A DNA stretch of 64,000 nucleotides from Catellatospora sichuanensis. Lineage in GTDB: Bacteria; Actinomycetota; Actinomycetes; Mycobacteriales; Micromonosporaceae. The translations under genes and the position numbers were made by a program. This document shows positions 41,595 through 51,695 of the stretch, piece after piece; position 1 is the stretch's first letter; each line of letters opens with the position of its first letter. The notes below the pieces were generated by a model, which ran no database searches, had not been told where the DNA came from, and saw only the letters and a list, made by a program, of their open reading frames with translations. Location: positions 124,001 to 188,000 of the forward strand of contig NZ_VIQO01000027.1 in the NCBI RefSeq assembly GCF_007483665.1, in the 5' to 3' direction.

Positions 41595-42446
41595 TCACCC
41601 GTGCACGACCACCACCGGGCAGGCGGCGTGATGCAGCAGAGCGTGGCTGGCCGAGCCCAGGACGAGGCTCGCGAAGCCGCCACGCCCGCGGCAGCCGACG
41701 ACGACCAGTTCGGCCCCGGCCGATTCGGTGATCAGCGTCCGGGCCGCCGAGTCCCGGCGCAGCACCTTGCGCACCGGCACGTCCGGATAACGCGACACCC
41801 ATGGCGCGATCGCGTCGTTGAGCACCATCCATGCCTTGACCTCGTACGCGTCCTCCTCGGACAGCCCGGCGGTGGCCTCGGGCAGCGATCCGCGCCAGGC
41901 GTGCACGACGGTCAACCCGGTCCGGCGCAGCCGGGCCTCCTCGAAGGCGACCCGGGCCGCGGCGGCCGAGCGGGGCGAGCCGTCGGTGCCGAGCACGATG
42001 CGTCCCTGCTCGCCGGCGTCCGCGGCCCGCGGGCGCACCACGGCCACCGGGCACGCGGCGTGCATCGCGGTCTGCAGACTCGTCGAGCCGAGGAGCAGGT
42101 CGTGGAAGCCCCCGTGCCCGCGGCTGCCCACCACCAGCATGGTGGCGTCCGCAGCCGCGCGGATCAGCCCGTGCGCGGCACCGTCGCAGACGACGGCGGC
42201 GGTGGCGGGCACCTGCCGGTCGGCGATCAACTCCTTGGCGCGGGCGAGCAGATCCGCGCCGAAGCAGGTCACGTCGTCGGTGAGGTAGCCGTACGCGCCG
42301 CGCGGCCCGGGGGAGTCGACGACGTGGACGAGTCTGAGGGGAACGTGGCGCAGCCGGGCCTCGTCGGCCGCCCAGCGGAGCGCCAGGTCGGCAGACGTCG
42401 AGCCGTCCACGCCGACGACGATCGGGGCGGGAAGCGGGGTGTGCAT
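41595..42446 (-). CDS. Universal stress protein, tandem UspA domains
   Basis: A 283-residue protein with two UspA domains (about 5-142 and 150-283). Each has the ATP-binding pattern: VVGSRGHGGFHDLLLGSTS and VVGCRGRGGFASLVLGSAS (G-2x-G-9x-GS). In actinobacteria tandem Usps respond to hypoxia and other stresses. It is convergent with the RNA-repair gene (75 bases between stops, no strong hairpin found). Soluble and probably ATP-bound. Confidence 0.94.
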   Translation of the reverse strand: MHTPLPAPIVVGVDGSTSADLALRWAADEARLRHVPLRLVHVVDSPGPRGAYGYLTDDVTCFGADLLARAKELIADRQVPATAAVVCDGAAHGLIRAAADATMLVVGSRGHGGFHDLLLGSTSLQTAMHAACPVAVVRPRAADAGEQGRIVLGTDGSPRSAAAARVAFEEARLRRTGLTVVHAWRGSLPEATAGLSEEDAYEVKAWMVLNDAIAPWVSRYPDVPVRKVLRRDSAARTLITESAGAELVVVGCRGRGGFASLVLGSASHALLHHAACPVVVVHG

Positions 42447-42540
42447 GGGTCACCTCCGGCGGTGTCGGAACCTGTGGCCGATCCGCAGCGGCTGCGCCGT
42501 CTCCATCCTATGTGTCCTCGCAGCTCATGACATGGGTCGC

Positions 42541-42576
42541 CGGCACAGGCCCGCCACCGACGGCGGGCCTGTGCCG
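42541..42576 (-). terminator. Terminator of the DUF3103 gene
   Basis: CGGCACAGGCCCGCC (42541-42555) and its exact complement (42562-42576) form a 15-base stem with a 6-base loop, ending 8 bases after the stop at 42584. Confidence 0.85.
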
Positions 42577-42583
42577 GGCGTGC

Positions 42584-43720
42584 TCAGAGCTCGGCCACCC
42601 AGTACGGGCTGATTTCGATCCACCCGTTGGCGGCGGCGCCGTTGAGGCGGCCGCTGCTCGCGGTGGACAACGTGTACCAGGAGTCGACGTAGTCGGGGTC
42701 GTCGGTCCACCAGGAGGACGGGATGGCCGACAGGATCGCGTCGACCAGCGGGATGTATGCCCCCACGTCGGCGATCGTCAGCAGCACCGCGGCGATCGCC
42801 TGGGCGAGCTGCTGGTAGTTGGTGTCGCCGTCGTCCTCCATCATCACCACGTCGGCGAGGTTGTACTTGTAGGCGGAGAAGTGGACCAGCAGCTGGTTCG
42901 GGTGGTAGGTGGTGCCGTCGTTGTCCAGGTAGGGCAGCTGCACGATGTCGACCTTGGGTGTGCCGTCGAGCCCGAAGCCGCCGACGATGCTGTAGATCTC
43001 GGCCGCGCCCTTGATCCAGGGTTCCTGGTCGTCGGACAGCCGGACCGCGTTCAGCTTGGTGGCCCAGTAGCCGCCGCTCGCCCGTGCGGCGGGGGCGGCG
43101 GCGCCGGTGACGCCCCGCTGGGCGAGCGCCTGCCGGACGACGTCCAGGCCGGCCGGCAGTGCCTTGGCGACGTCCACCTCGACGACGATCACGGGGCGGG
43201 CGGGGACGCGTGTCGGGTCGAGCAGCACGCGGCGGCCGCTCGGCTCGTAGGAGATGACCGCCGCCGCCTCCGCCGTGTCGTCGTCGGATGGTGCGGCGGC
43301 GACCAGCGGGATCGCGCCCGCAGTGAGGACGGCGGACATGGTGCCGGCGGCCAGCCGGGCCCGGACCAGGGAGCCAGCGGACTCGGGCAGGCCCTTGGCG
43401 GCGCGTACGGCCCGATCGGCGGTGCGCACCTGGGCGGTGAGGGCAGTGTCGGCCCGCAGCGTGGACAGGTCGACGGGGCCTGCCTGCAGTGCGGAGACCA
43501 GCGGGCGGCGCGCGGCCGGGTCGGTCAGCGAGGCGGCGACCTGACGGGCGAGCGTGTCCAGGGCCGTCGCCACCCCGGTCGGTGCGGTCGCGAGTGGGGC
43601 GGTGGCCGGGTGAGGGGCGGTCTGCTCGGGGACGTGGGCGGTGGCCGGAGCCGCTGCGAGCACGGCGGCCACCGTGACGCAGGCAGGCAGGACGAGATGG
43701 CGCAGGCGCGATGGGCGCAT
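42584..43720 (-). CDS. Secreted DUF3103-family protein
   Basis: A 378-residue exported protein. The signal peptide covers about 1-28 (RLRHLVLPACVTVAAVLAAA...ATA). The conserved C-terminal half carries the family motif region VQLPYLDNDGTTYHPNQLLV and DVVMMEDDGDTNYQQLAQAI, then DSWYTLSTASSGRL. These acidic Asp-rich loops look like cation-binding sites. DUF3103 has no established function. The start at 43720 has AAGGAGAC as ribosome site. It has its own terminator. Confidence 0.88.
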   Translation of the reverse strand: MRPSRLRHLVLPACVTVAAVLAAAPATAHVPEQTAPHPATAPLATAPTGVATALDTLARQVAASLTDPAARRPLVSALQAGPVDLSTLRADTALTAQVRTADRAVRAAKGLPESAGSLVRARLAAGTMSAVLTAGAIPLVAAAPSDDDTAEAAAVISYEPSGRRVLLDPTRVPARPVIVVEVDVAKALPAGLDVVRQALAQRGVTGAAAPAARASGGYWATKLNAVRLSDDQEPWIKGAAEIYSIVGGFGLDGTPKVDIVQLPYLDNDGTTYHPNQLLVHFSAYKYNLADVVMMEDDGDTNYQQLAQAIAAVLLTIADVGAYIPLVDAILSAIPSSWWTDDPDYVDSWYTLSTASSGRLNGAAANGWIEISPYWVAEL

Positions 43721-44117
43721 GACGTCTCCTTCGCATCCGATCCCGCGTTCGTGGCGCAGGATCTCATGTATCTCAATGGATGCGGTACATATTGGATCGT
43801 CGTGCGCGCGATGGCAAGGCCTGTCGATCTTGTGCGCGAGGAGTTCGGCCCGTGTTCACGCGGCCGGCCGGAAGTCCGCGCGGTCGCGGTGCTGTCCGCG
43901 TAGCTCATACGGCGGCCGCCGTGGAGCACGGCGCCTTCTGCGACGCATTGGTCGTCGCCGAGATCCACGGGCCGCCAAATGGGCCTTGACCTGCGAGAAC
44001 GCGGCGTGTCAGGTGGCCGATCTCGTTACCACTCCGCATACGCTTCGCATCGGGCCAGGGGCAGACTGGCTTGCCAACGTACGAACAGCGTACGAGCTAC
44101 GGGGGGTCAACCAAACC
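43721..44117. other. Intergenic region, 397 bases
   Basis: Between the divergent DUF3103 and 44118 genes. It is somewhat lower in GC near 43755-43800, where a widely spaced ATGTA/TACAT repeat may mark a promoter region. Short open frames exist here but show no ribosome site or protein-like pattern. Nothing else is seen. Confidence 0.4.
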
Positions 44118-44825
44118 ATGAATACCGCTGTCTTGCGCTCCGCAAAAGCGGGGGCAATCCTGACGACGCTGGGCTTGAGCGTGGGTCTCATGGCCGGCGT
44201 CGCGGAGGCCCGGCCACCGCGCACCCACCAGTGCATCAGTCCCATCTTCTTCGGAGGGAGCGAGCAATGGAGGGATCTCAATCAGCGCTACGACGTCCGC
44301 GAACGCATCATCGGCCCTCCTGCGCCCGCGACCGACGATATCCCTGACCCCCCCGGCGGGCCTGGCTGCCGCACGGCGCTGGCCGGGGAACGGTGGGTCC
44401 GGGCCGTCCCGCCCTGGCTCACGGCGACGGAGACCGAACGGACCGCTTTCCTCACCAACTTCAAGAGCGCCCGCTATGTGATCGACGCCGGGACCGCGAA
44501 AGAGCGGTCCATCACGGTGGGCCCGGAAGTCTTGCAATCCGGGACGGTTCCCGGTGATGTGCTGCCGCCGGAGACCCGAGACCTGCCCTACGTCGTACCC
44601 GTGTCTCCTGTCTTTCATCCGCTTCGCCCAGGCACGCACACCAGCACCCTCTTCGTGACCATGGACGAAAGGGTCTGCACCGGCCGCGGGCCCGCCCCGG
44701 GCCTCAGCGCGGACTGTCTGGAAGCAGGCGAATCCGAGTACCCCATCATCGACAACGGGCCTTTCATCGTTCTACCTGGCCACTACCAACCCGCTCCCGA
44801 CACCACAGCCATGGGCGAGCGCTGA
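44118..44825 (+). CDS. Secreted hypothetical protein
   Basis: A 235-residue exported protein. The signal peptide is about 1-32 (LRSAKAGAILTTLGLSVGLM..VAEA). The mature part starts RPPRTHQC and has four Cys (HQCISPIF, GPGCRTAL, DERVCTGRG, LSADCLEAG), suggesting two disulfides. Family not recognised. The frame is open upstream to 43641, but the signal peptide fixes the ATG at 44118. A strong terminator (44879-44917) follows. Confidence 0.75.
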   Translation: MNTAVLRSAKAGAILTTLGLSVGLMAGVAEARPPRTHQCISPIFFGGSEQWRDLNQRYDVRERIIGPPAPATDDIPDPPGGPGCRTALAGERWVRAVPPWLTATETERTAFLTNFKSARYVIDAGTAKERSITVGPEVLQSGTVPGDVLPPETRDLPYVVPVSPVFHPLRPGTHTSTLFVTMDERVCTGRGPAPGLSADCLEAGESEYPIIDNGPFIVLPGHYQPAPDTTAMGER

Positions 44826-44878
44826 GTCAGGCGTGCACAGGGCCGGGTCGGCATCTCGCCGGCCCGACCCGCCCGACC

Positions 44879-44917
44879 GGTGAAGGGCCCTCAGAACGTT
44901 TCTGAGGGCCCTTCACC
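44879..44917. terminator. Bidirectional terminator
   Basis: An 18-base perfect stem (5' arm GGTGAAGGGCCCTCAGAA) closes on a CGT loop between the convergent 44118-44825 gene and rtcB. A second, weaker hairpin (GGGTCGG/CCGACCC) lies at about 44844-44870. Confidence 0.85.
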
Positions 44918-44972
44918 GCGAGTTCCGCAGTTCGTGGGTTCGCGCTGGTCGGTGAAAGTGCCCTTCCTGCGG

Positions 44973-46160
<1,188 letters not shown>

Positions 46161-46269
46161 GTCGGTGTTCCCCCGTCTTCGGTGCCGACGAGGAGTGTGC
46201 CGAGCCGGGGGCCGTCTGGCCACTCAATATCATTGTCCCGCTCGCCGGGCTGGTCCGGCCAGTGACGGG

Positions 46270-46881
46270 TCAGTCCGCGGTGGGCTCGCCGTAGGCCACG
46301 GCACGGCCGGTGCGCAGGCAGGCGGCCAGCCAGCAGGCCCAGCGGTGTACGGCGCGCTGTGACTCGATCCCCATCATCAGCACCGCGTAGTTGCCGAACC
46401 GGGGATGGGCCGGCTCGTCCTGGCCGGCGGCCCGCATACGCTCCGCGTCCTGCTGGTACTCGGCGAGCACACGCGTCGACCGGTCGGCGAGATCGGCGTA
46501 CAGGGCGGCCATGGCGGCGGGGTCGGCGCTGGTGGCGGCGTACGCCTTCAGCGTGATCTCGCTACGTGGCTGAGCCGTCGGCGGGATCACGAGCCACGCG
46601 CGCAGGGCGGCCAGCCCTGCCGCGGTGACGGCGTAGGTCTTCTTCGCCCGGGGGCCCGGCCCTGCCTGCTCGACGGAGTCGACCCAGCCCGCCGCTGCCA
46701 GTCGGGCCAGCTCGGGGTAGATCTGGCTGTGCCGGGCCGTCCAGAAATGCCCCAGCGGGGCCTTGACCTGCTGGGTCAGCTGGTAACCGGTCGCCGGGCC
46801 GCGGGTGAGCAGGGACAGCAGCGCGTAGCCCAGCGTCGAGCCGGCTGTCGTTGCCGAATCGTCACCCTCGACCGCCGCCAT
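46270..46881 (-). CDS. PadR-family transcriptional regulator
   Basis: A 203-residue regulator. The N-terminal winged helix is LGYALLSLLTRGPATGYQLTQQV, then FWTARHSQIYPELARLAAAGWV, the standard PadR pattern; the C-terminal part is a Vir-type helical dimerisation domain (LYADLADRSTRVLAEYQQDA). It is divergent from a secreted esterase, 55 bases away, with a dyad between them. It probably represses itself and the esterase. Confidence 0.93.
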   Translation of the reverse strand: MAAVEGDDSATTAGSTLGYALLSLLTRGPATGYQLTQQVKAPLGHFWTARHSQIYPELARLAAAGWVDSVEQAGPGPRAKKTYAVTAAGLAALRAWLVIPPTAQPRSEITLKAYAATSADPAAMAALYADLADRSTRVLAEYQQDAERMRAAGQDEPAHPRFGNYAVLMMGIESQRAVHRWACWLAACLRTGRAVAYGEPTAD

Positions 46882-46893
46882 GCGGCCTCCTCA

Positions 46894-46927
46894 CTATGTA
46901 ACTTCTGACATGTCAACTCTGACATAG
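46894..46927. promoter_or_regulatory. Candidate PadR operator
   Basis: CTATGT (46894-46899) and ACATAG (46922-46927) flank a perfect palindrome TGACATGTCA (46906-46915); a further TGACAT lies at 46919. PadR sites typically contain ATGT-N8-ACAT, and this region has several such half-sites. It lies between the divergent starts 46881 and 46937. Confidence 0.65.
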
Positions 46928-46936
46928 GGGGTTCCC

Positions 46937-47812
46937 GTGAAGCGCGTCCTCGCCCTGCTCGGCATCGTCACCGTACTCACCGCCTGTAGCCCCGCCGCGC
47001 CGACGCCGCCCGCGGCGAGCCCGAGCCCGGCCCTCAGCCTGCCGCCGGACCAGCCCGGACCCGGCGACCACCACCTCGCGATCGCGCACGGCGGCGTGAA
47101 ACGCGACTACGCGCTGCACGCGCCGCCCGGATACCAGCGGGGGCGGTCCCTGCCGCTCGTGCTGGTGCTGCACGGGCAGCCCGGCAACAGCGCCGGCGCG
47201 GCGGGGCAGAGCGGCATGAGCCCGCTCGCGGACAAGGCCGGTTTCCTCGTCGCCTACCCGCAGGGCGAGGGAGGCAAGTGGACCCCCGGCACCGCCGGTG
47301 ATCCCACCAGCGGAGACGTCGGATTCGTCGCCGCGCTCGTCGACCACCTCGTGTCCACCTGGGACGCCGACCGCAAACGGGTCTACGTGGCCGGCTTCTC
47401 GGCCGGTGCCGCATTCAGCTACCGCCTGGCCCGCGAGCTGCCCGGCCGTTTCGCCGCGATCGCGCCGGTCAGCGGCCGGATGGACACCGTGGCCGCGTGG
47501 ACCGCGCCGCTCGGCACGGGCAACCCGGTGTCGGTGCTGACGTTCCAGGGCGGACAGGACATGCTCTCGCCCGCCTGGAGCACGACCAACGCCTCCTGGC
47601 GGGAGGCCGCGGGCTGCGGCGCGCCGACGGTCACCCCGATCGCCAACGCCCGCGGCCAGGCCGAGCGCCGCGTGTCCCGCTGCGCCAACGGCGGCGAACA
47701 CGTGGTCTACGCGCTGCCGCTGATGGCGCATGAGTGGCCCGACGCGCGGGAGCACCCGGTGGACGCGAGCAGCGTGATCGTCGAGTACTTCGCGCGGCAC
47801 AGCCTGCCGTGA
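46937..47812 (+). CDS. Secreted esterase lipoprotein (PHB depolymerase/LpqC-like)
   Basis: A 291-residue alpha/beta hydrolase. Lipoprotein signal MKRVLALLGIVTVLTAC with C17, then a Pro/Ala/Ser linker. The hydrolase core: LVLVLHGQPGNSAG, the nucleophile elbow VAGFSAGAAFSYRLA and FQGGQDMLSP (acid region), with a late His in LMAHEWPDARE. LpqC/FaeC-like esterases cleave polyhydroxybutyrate or feruloyl esters; the exact substrate is open. GTG start, AGGGGG ribosome site, under a PadR-type operator. Confidence 0.9.
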   Translation: MKRVLALLGIVTVLTACSPAAPTPPAASPSPALSLPPDQPGPGDHHLAIAHGGVKRDYALHAPPGYQRGRSLPLVLVLHGQPGNSAGAAGQSGMSPLADKAGFLVAYPQGEGGKWTPGTAGDPTSGDVGFVAALVDHLVSTWDADRKRVYVAGFSAGAAFSYRLARELPGRFAAIAPVSGRMDTVAAWTAPLGTGNPVSVLTFQGGQDMLSPAWSTTNASWREAAGCGAPTVTPIANARGQAERRVSRCANGGEHVVYALPLMAHEWPDAREHPVDASSVIVEYFARHSLP

Positions 47813-47855
47813 CGGCACGTGCTGCCCGGTCGGGTCGAGCATCGTCGCCCGCGCC

Positions 47856-47897
47856 CCGGCCGTGGCGGCTGCACCAACAGAGCCGCCACGGCCGGGC
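47856..47897. terminator. Bidirectional terminator
   Basis: CCCGGCCGTGGCGGCT (47856-47871) pairs with AGCCGCCACGGCCGGG (47882-47897), a 16-base perfect stem with a 10-base loop. It separates the convergent esterase and ABC-2 permease genes. Confidence 0.85.
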
Positions 47898-47985
47898 GTT
47901 CGGCGGTCAGGTCAGTCGGAGAGCCGGCCATGCGCCGACGACGTCGAGCGCCTTCCACGTCGCCGTGAGCATCCGCGGCCGGAGC

Positions 47986-48765
47986 TCACTTGACTTCGCG
48001 GCGGGCGACCCGGACCAGGCCGAGCACCAGCGGCAGCACGATCCAGACCGCGACCGAGGTGCCCAGCCGGGCCCAGTCGCGCCCGGACATCACCGGTTCC
48101 AGCAGCAGACCCGAGGTGACCGACAGGTCCAGCCATTGCGCCGGGCGGGCCAGCGCGGTGACCATCTCGCCGAGGATGCTCCACGCGATCGGCAGCACGA
48201 AGTACAGCACGATCGCCAGTGCCGAGTTCAGCAGCAGCATGCCGAAGGCCACGCCGAGCAGCACGTTGACGACCAGGAACAGGCCCGCCTTGCCCAGCGC
48301 CGCCGCGGGCAGGTGCCACGGGTCGGACCCGCCCGCGAACGGCAGCGCCGCCGCGGTCGCGGCCAGGCAGGCGGCGTACGCCAGCACCGCCAGTGCCAGC
48401 GCCGCGAGCACCTTCGCCGCCGCGACCCGTATCCGCCGCGGCACCAGCGCGTACGTGGTGAGCGTGGTGCGCTGGGACCACTCGCTGGTGACCGACAGCA
48501 CGCCGAGCACCGGCAGCAGCACCGCCGCGGGCAGCACGGTCGGCCCCAGCAGGCCCACGAAGTCGAACTCGGGAGCGTCGGCGGTGAGCGACAGCACCGT
48601 GACGACGGCTGCGGCGAGCAGTCCGACGATCGCCAGCAGCCAGGCGCCGGATCGGGTGTCGGCCATCTTGCGCAGCTCGACGGCGGTCAGCCGCCACAGC
48701 GGGATGGGGGAGAAGGACGGGGTCGCCACGGCGGCAGTGTCGCGGACGGGGGCGGTGACGGTCAT
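47986..48765 (-). CDS. ABC-2 type exporter permease
   Basis: A 259-residue membrane protein with six hydrophobic segments. It begins after a short hydrophilic N-terminus with PLWRLTAVELRKMADTRSGAWLLAIVG, typical of ABC-2 permeases. The first extracytoplasmic loop and TSEWSQRTTLTTYALVP (a conserved helix in this family) follow. It partners the ATPase gene upstream, with a 4-base overlap. The pair may export a drug, lipid or peptide. Confidence 0.9.
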   Translation of the reverse strand: MTVTAPVRDTAAVATPSFSPIPLWRLTAVELRKMADTRSGAWLLAIVGLLAAAVVTVLSLTADAPEFDFVGLLGPTVLPAAVLLPVLGVLSVTSEWSQRTTLTTYALVPRRIRVAAAKVLAALALAVLAYAACLAATAAALPFAGGSDPWHLPAAALGKAGLFLVVNVLLGVAFGMLLLNSALAIVLYFVLPIAWSILGEMVTALARPAQWLDLSVTSGLLLEPVMSGRDWARLGTSVAVWIVLPLVLGLVRVARREVK

Positions 48766-49664
48766 CGGGCGGTCCCTTCGGGGGCGGTGGTGCCGTTGGT
48801 GAGGCTGAGGAACATCTCCTCCAGGCCGCGGGCCCGGCCGGGCTGCAGCTCCAGCAGCACCACGCCCGCGGCGGCGGCGGCCCGGCCGACGGCCTCGGCC
48901 GCGGCGTCGACGAGGACCGCGCCACCGTCGGCGGGGGCCGTGGCCAGCCCGGCCGCGGCGAGCGCGGCGCGCAGTGCGGCGGGGTCGAGGGCGCGTACCC
49001 GCATCCCGGCGCCGGAGAGCAGCTCGTCCTTGGCGCCCTGGGCGACCACCCGCCCGTTACCGATCATGACGAGCCGGTCGGCGACCGCCTCGACCTCGCG
49101 CAGCAGGTGCGAGGAGAGCAGGACCGTGCCGCCACGGTCGGCGAAGTCGCGCAGCAGGCCGCGCATCCAGAAGATGCCCTCGGGGTCCAGGCCGTTGGCG
49201 GGCTCGTCGAGGATCAGCGCCCGGGGCTCGCCGAGCAGGGCCTGGGCCAGGCCGAGGCGCTGGCGCATGCCCAGGGAGTAGTCGCCGACCCGCTTGCGCG
49301 CGGCCGCGGCGGGCAGGTCGACCCGCGCCAGCAGCTCGCCGACCCGGCTGGTGGGCACCCGGAGCAGCTTCGCGGCCAGGGTGAGCGTCTCCCGGCCGGT
49401 GCGGCCCGGGTGCTGGGCGGAGGCGTCCAGCAGGATGCCGACCTCGCGGCCCGGGTTCGGCAGCTGCCGGTAGGGCCGGCCGGCGACGGTGGCGTGGCCG
49501 CCGGTGGGCGGGGTGAGACCGCAGATCATCCGCATGGTGGTGGACTTGCCGGCCCCGTTCGGGCCGAGGAAGCCGGTGACGGTGCCGGGCGTGCAGCGGA
49601 ACGACACGTCGTCGACGGCCGTCTGCGCGCCGTAGCGCTTGGTGAGATGCGCGACTTCGATCAT
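48762..49664 (-). CDS. ABC-2 exporter ATPase
   Basis: A 300-residue ATPase of the DrrA/CcmA-like group: MIEVAHLTKRYGAQTAVDDV, Walker A GPNGAGKST, signature YSLGMRQRLGLAQALL, Walker B ALILDEPANGLDPEG, switch LLSSHLLREVE. The C-terminal 80 residues form the usual DrrA-type extension. ATG 49664 was chosen because the in-frame sequence upstream is not family-like. It is divergent from a histidine kinase gene, and the long dyad at 49724-49756 between them suggests control by that two-component system. Confidence 0.92.
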   Translation of the reverse strand: MIEVAHLTKRYGAQTAVDDVSFRCTPGTVTGFLGPNGAGKSTTMRMICGLTPPTGGHATVAGRPYRQLPNPGREVGILLDASAQHPGRTGRETLTLAAKLLRVPTSRVGELLARVDLPAAAARKRVGDYSLGMRQRLGLAQALLGEPRALILDEPANGLDPEGIFWMRGLLRDFADRGGTVLLSSHLLREVEAVADRLVMIGNGRVVAQGAKDELLSGAGMRVRALDPAALRAALAAAGLATAPADGGAVLVDAAAEAVGRAAAAAGVVLLELQPGRARGLEEMFLSLTNGTTAPEGTAR

Positions 49665-49723
49665 GCGTACCAGCCTGGCGGGCGCGCGACCCGGTGCGCA
49701 GCGGCCGCAGGGCGACGATCGCG

Positions 49724-49756
49724 GACTTTGGTCGACGGCAGGCGTAGACCAAAGTC
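49724..49756. promoter_or_regulatory. Candidate response-regulator operator
   Basis: GACTTTGGTC (49724-49733) and GACCAAAGTC (49747-49756) form a perfect 10-base inverted repeat with a 13-base spacer. It lies 60 bases before the ATPase start and 41 bases before the kinase start, so one site could control both operons. The size fits a NarL-type dimer. Confidence 0.7.
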
Positions 49757-49797
49757 GGTACCCGCCCGACCAGGCCGCACGTACCCTGGGAGCCACC

Positions 49798-51039
49798 ATG
49801 ACGACCGCCGCCACCCCCGCCCACCCCGCGCGCCTGCTGCGTCAGCTGCTGCCGGGCGACCTGCACCCGGACGGCGTCGCGCGGCGGCGCACCGCCCGGG
49901 ACTGGGCGGTGGACGTCGGCTGCTTCGTCACCGCGGTGCTCATCGGGCTGTCCTTGTACGACCTGGAGGCAGCCGAGGGCGTGGTGCCCGAACTGATCCG
50001 GTTCGCCGATCTGGTCGCCGGCGGGGTGCTGTGCGTCGCCCTGTTCTGGCGGCGCCGTTTCCCGCTCGCGCTGGCGGTGGCGACGGCGGTGGCCGGTGCC
50101 TTCTCGCCGCTGTCGGGCGGGGCAGCCGTGGTCGCCCTGATCACACTCGGCGCGCGGGGGCGGCTGGGCGCGGTGCTGGCGGTCAGCGCGACCCATGCCG
50201 TGCTGTCGCTGCCGTACCTGCACCTGTATCCGGACCGGGAGCTGTCGTTCTGGCCCTCGGTGGCGTGGACCTGGTTGTTGCTCGCGGTGATCACCGCGTG
50301 GGCGCTGGTGGTCGGGGCACGGCGGCAGCTGGTGCACTCGCTGCGGGAGCGGGCCGTGCGCGCCGAGGCGGAGCAGGAGCTGCGCATGGCACAGGCCCGC
50401 CAGCTGGAGCGCACCCGCATCGCGAGGGAGATGCACGACGTGCTGGCGCATCGGATCTCGCTGCTCAGCCTGCACGCGGGGGCGCTGGAGTTCCGGCCGG
50501 ACGCCTCGCCCGAGGAGATCGCGCGCGCAGCGGGCGTCATCCGTGACAGCGCCCACCAGGCCCTGCAGGACCTGCGCGCGGTCATCGGCGTGCTCCGGGC
50601 GCCCGACGAGTCCGTGGACGAGCCCCAACGACCCCAGCCCACCCTTTCCGACCTGCCCGAGCTGGTCGCCGAATCGCTGTCGGCGGGGATGCGGGTGCGG
50701 CTGACACAGCTGCTGCCCGATCCGGCCGAGCTCCCCGCGCACGCCGGGCGGACCGCCTACCGCGTGGTGCAGGAGGGGCTGACCAACGCCCGCAAGCACG
50801 CCCCCGGGGCCGCCGTGCAGGTGGCGGTCGCGGGTGAACCCGAACGCGGCCTCACCGTCGAAGTGCTCAGCCGGGCGCCGCTGGGTGGCGCGGGCACCCC
50901 CGCCTCCGACATCCCGGGCACCGGCACCGGCCTGGTCGGCCTCGCCGAGCGGGTGTCGCTGGCCGGTGGGCGGATCGAGCACGGACGAACCCCGGCGGGC
51001 GACTTCCGGCTGTGGACCTGGCAGCCGTGGCCGGCGTGA
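49798..51039 (+). CDS. Sensor histidine kinase (HisKA_3, NarL-type partner)
   Basis: A 413-residue kinase. Four to six hydrophobic segments span about 38-175. The dimerisation helix follows, with the phospho-acceptor His in RTRIAREMHDVLAHRI (H213). The HATPase domain (about 315-410) has YRVVQEGLTNARKHAPG and GTGLVGLAERVSLAGG. It lacks an extracytoplasmic sensor domain, so it probably senses within the membrane, as DesK-like kinases do. The response regulator gene starts within its stop codon. The divergent ABC exporter is the likely target. Confidence 0.93.
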   Translation: MTTAATPAHPARLLRQLLPGDLHPDGVARRRTARDWAVDVGCFVTAVLIGLSLYDLEAAEGVVPELIRFADLVAGGVLCVALFWRRRFPLALAVATAVAGAFSPLSGGAAVVALITLGARGRLGAVLAVSATHAVLSLPYLHLYPDRELSFWPSVAWTWLLLAVITAWALVVGARRQLVHSLRERAVRAEAEQELRMAQARQLERTRIAREMHDVLAHRISLLSLHAGALEFRPDASPEEIARAAGVIRDSAHQALQDLRAVIGVLRAPDESVDEPQRPQPTLSDLPELVAESLSAGMRVRLTQLLPDPAELPAHAGRTAYRVVQEGLTNARKHAPGAAVQVAVAGEPERGLTVEVLSRAPLGGAGTPASDIPGTGTGLVGLAERVSLAGGRIEHGRTPAGDFRLWTWQPWPA

Positions 51040-51689
51040 TCCGGCTGCTGATCGTCGACGACGATCCGCTGGTGCGCGCGGGCCTGTCGATGATGCTGGC
51101 CGGGCTGGACGACCTGCGGGTCGTCGGCGAGGCAGCCGACGGCACCGAGGTGCCCGCGGCGGTGGCCGCGCACGCACCGGACATCGTGCTGATGGACATC
51201 CGCATGCCGCGCCTGGACGGGCTCACCGCCACCGAGCAGCTGCGCCGCCGCCCGGACGCGCCGGACGTGGTCGTGCTGACCACCTTCGACGCCGACGAGC
51301 AGGTGCTGCGGGCGCTGCGGGCCGGGGCCAGCGGCTTCCTGCTCAAGGACACGCCGCCCGCGGAGCTGGTGCGGGCGCTGCGCCGGGTCGCGGCGGGGGA
51401 GCCGATGCTGTCGCCGTCGGTCACCCGCCGGCTCATCGACCAGGTCACCGCGGGCACGGCCGGGGTCCGCGCGGCCCGAGGGCAGCAGCTGCTGGGCCGG
51501 CTGACCGAGCGGGAGCGGGAGGTGGCGGCGGCGATCGGGCAGGGCCTGTCGAACGCCGAGATCGGCGCGCTCCTGCACATGAGCGTGGCCACGGTCAAGG
51601 CGTACGTGTCGCGCCTGCTGGCGAAGCTGGAGCTGAACAACCGGGTGCAGATCGCGCTGCTGGCCCACGACACGGGCCTCACACCGTGA
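51036..51689 (+). CDS. NarL/LuxR-family response regulator
   Basis: A 217-residue regulator starting at GTG 51036, which overlaps the kinase stop by 4 bases (GTGA). Receiver domain: IRLLIVDDDPLVRAGL, phospho-acceptor Asp in VLMDIRMPRLDG (D54), Lys in SGFLLKDTPP. LuxR HTH near 150-212: LTEREREVAAAIGQGLSNAEIG and VATVKAYVSRLLAKLELNNR. With the kinase it should bind the dyad at 49724-49756 and adjust the ABC-2 exporter. Confidence 0.94.
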   Translation: MIRLLIVDDDPLVRAGLSMMLAGLDDLRVVGEAADGTEVPAAVAAHAPDIVLMDIRMPRLDGLTATEQLRRRPDAPDVVVLTTFDADEQVLRALRAGASGFLLKDTPPAELVRALRRVAAGEPMLSPSVTRRLIDQVTAGTAGVRAARGQQLLGRLTEREREVAAAIGQGLSNAEIGALLHMSVATVKAYVSRLLAKLELNNRVQIALLAHDTGLTP

Positions 51690-51695
51690 ACGCGG

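Noticed and set aside
42512-43903. Long open frame on the plus strand opposite the DUF3103 gene
   Set aside because: It is antisense to a gene with signal peptide, family motifs and its own terminator.
43780-43989. Short plus-strand ORF in the gap before the secreted protein
   Set aside because: No ribosome site, no hydrophobic or family pattern.
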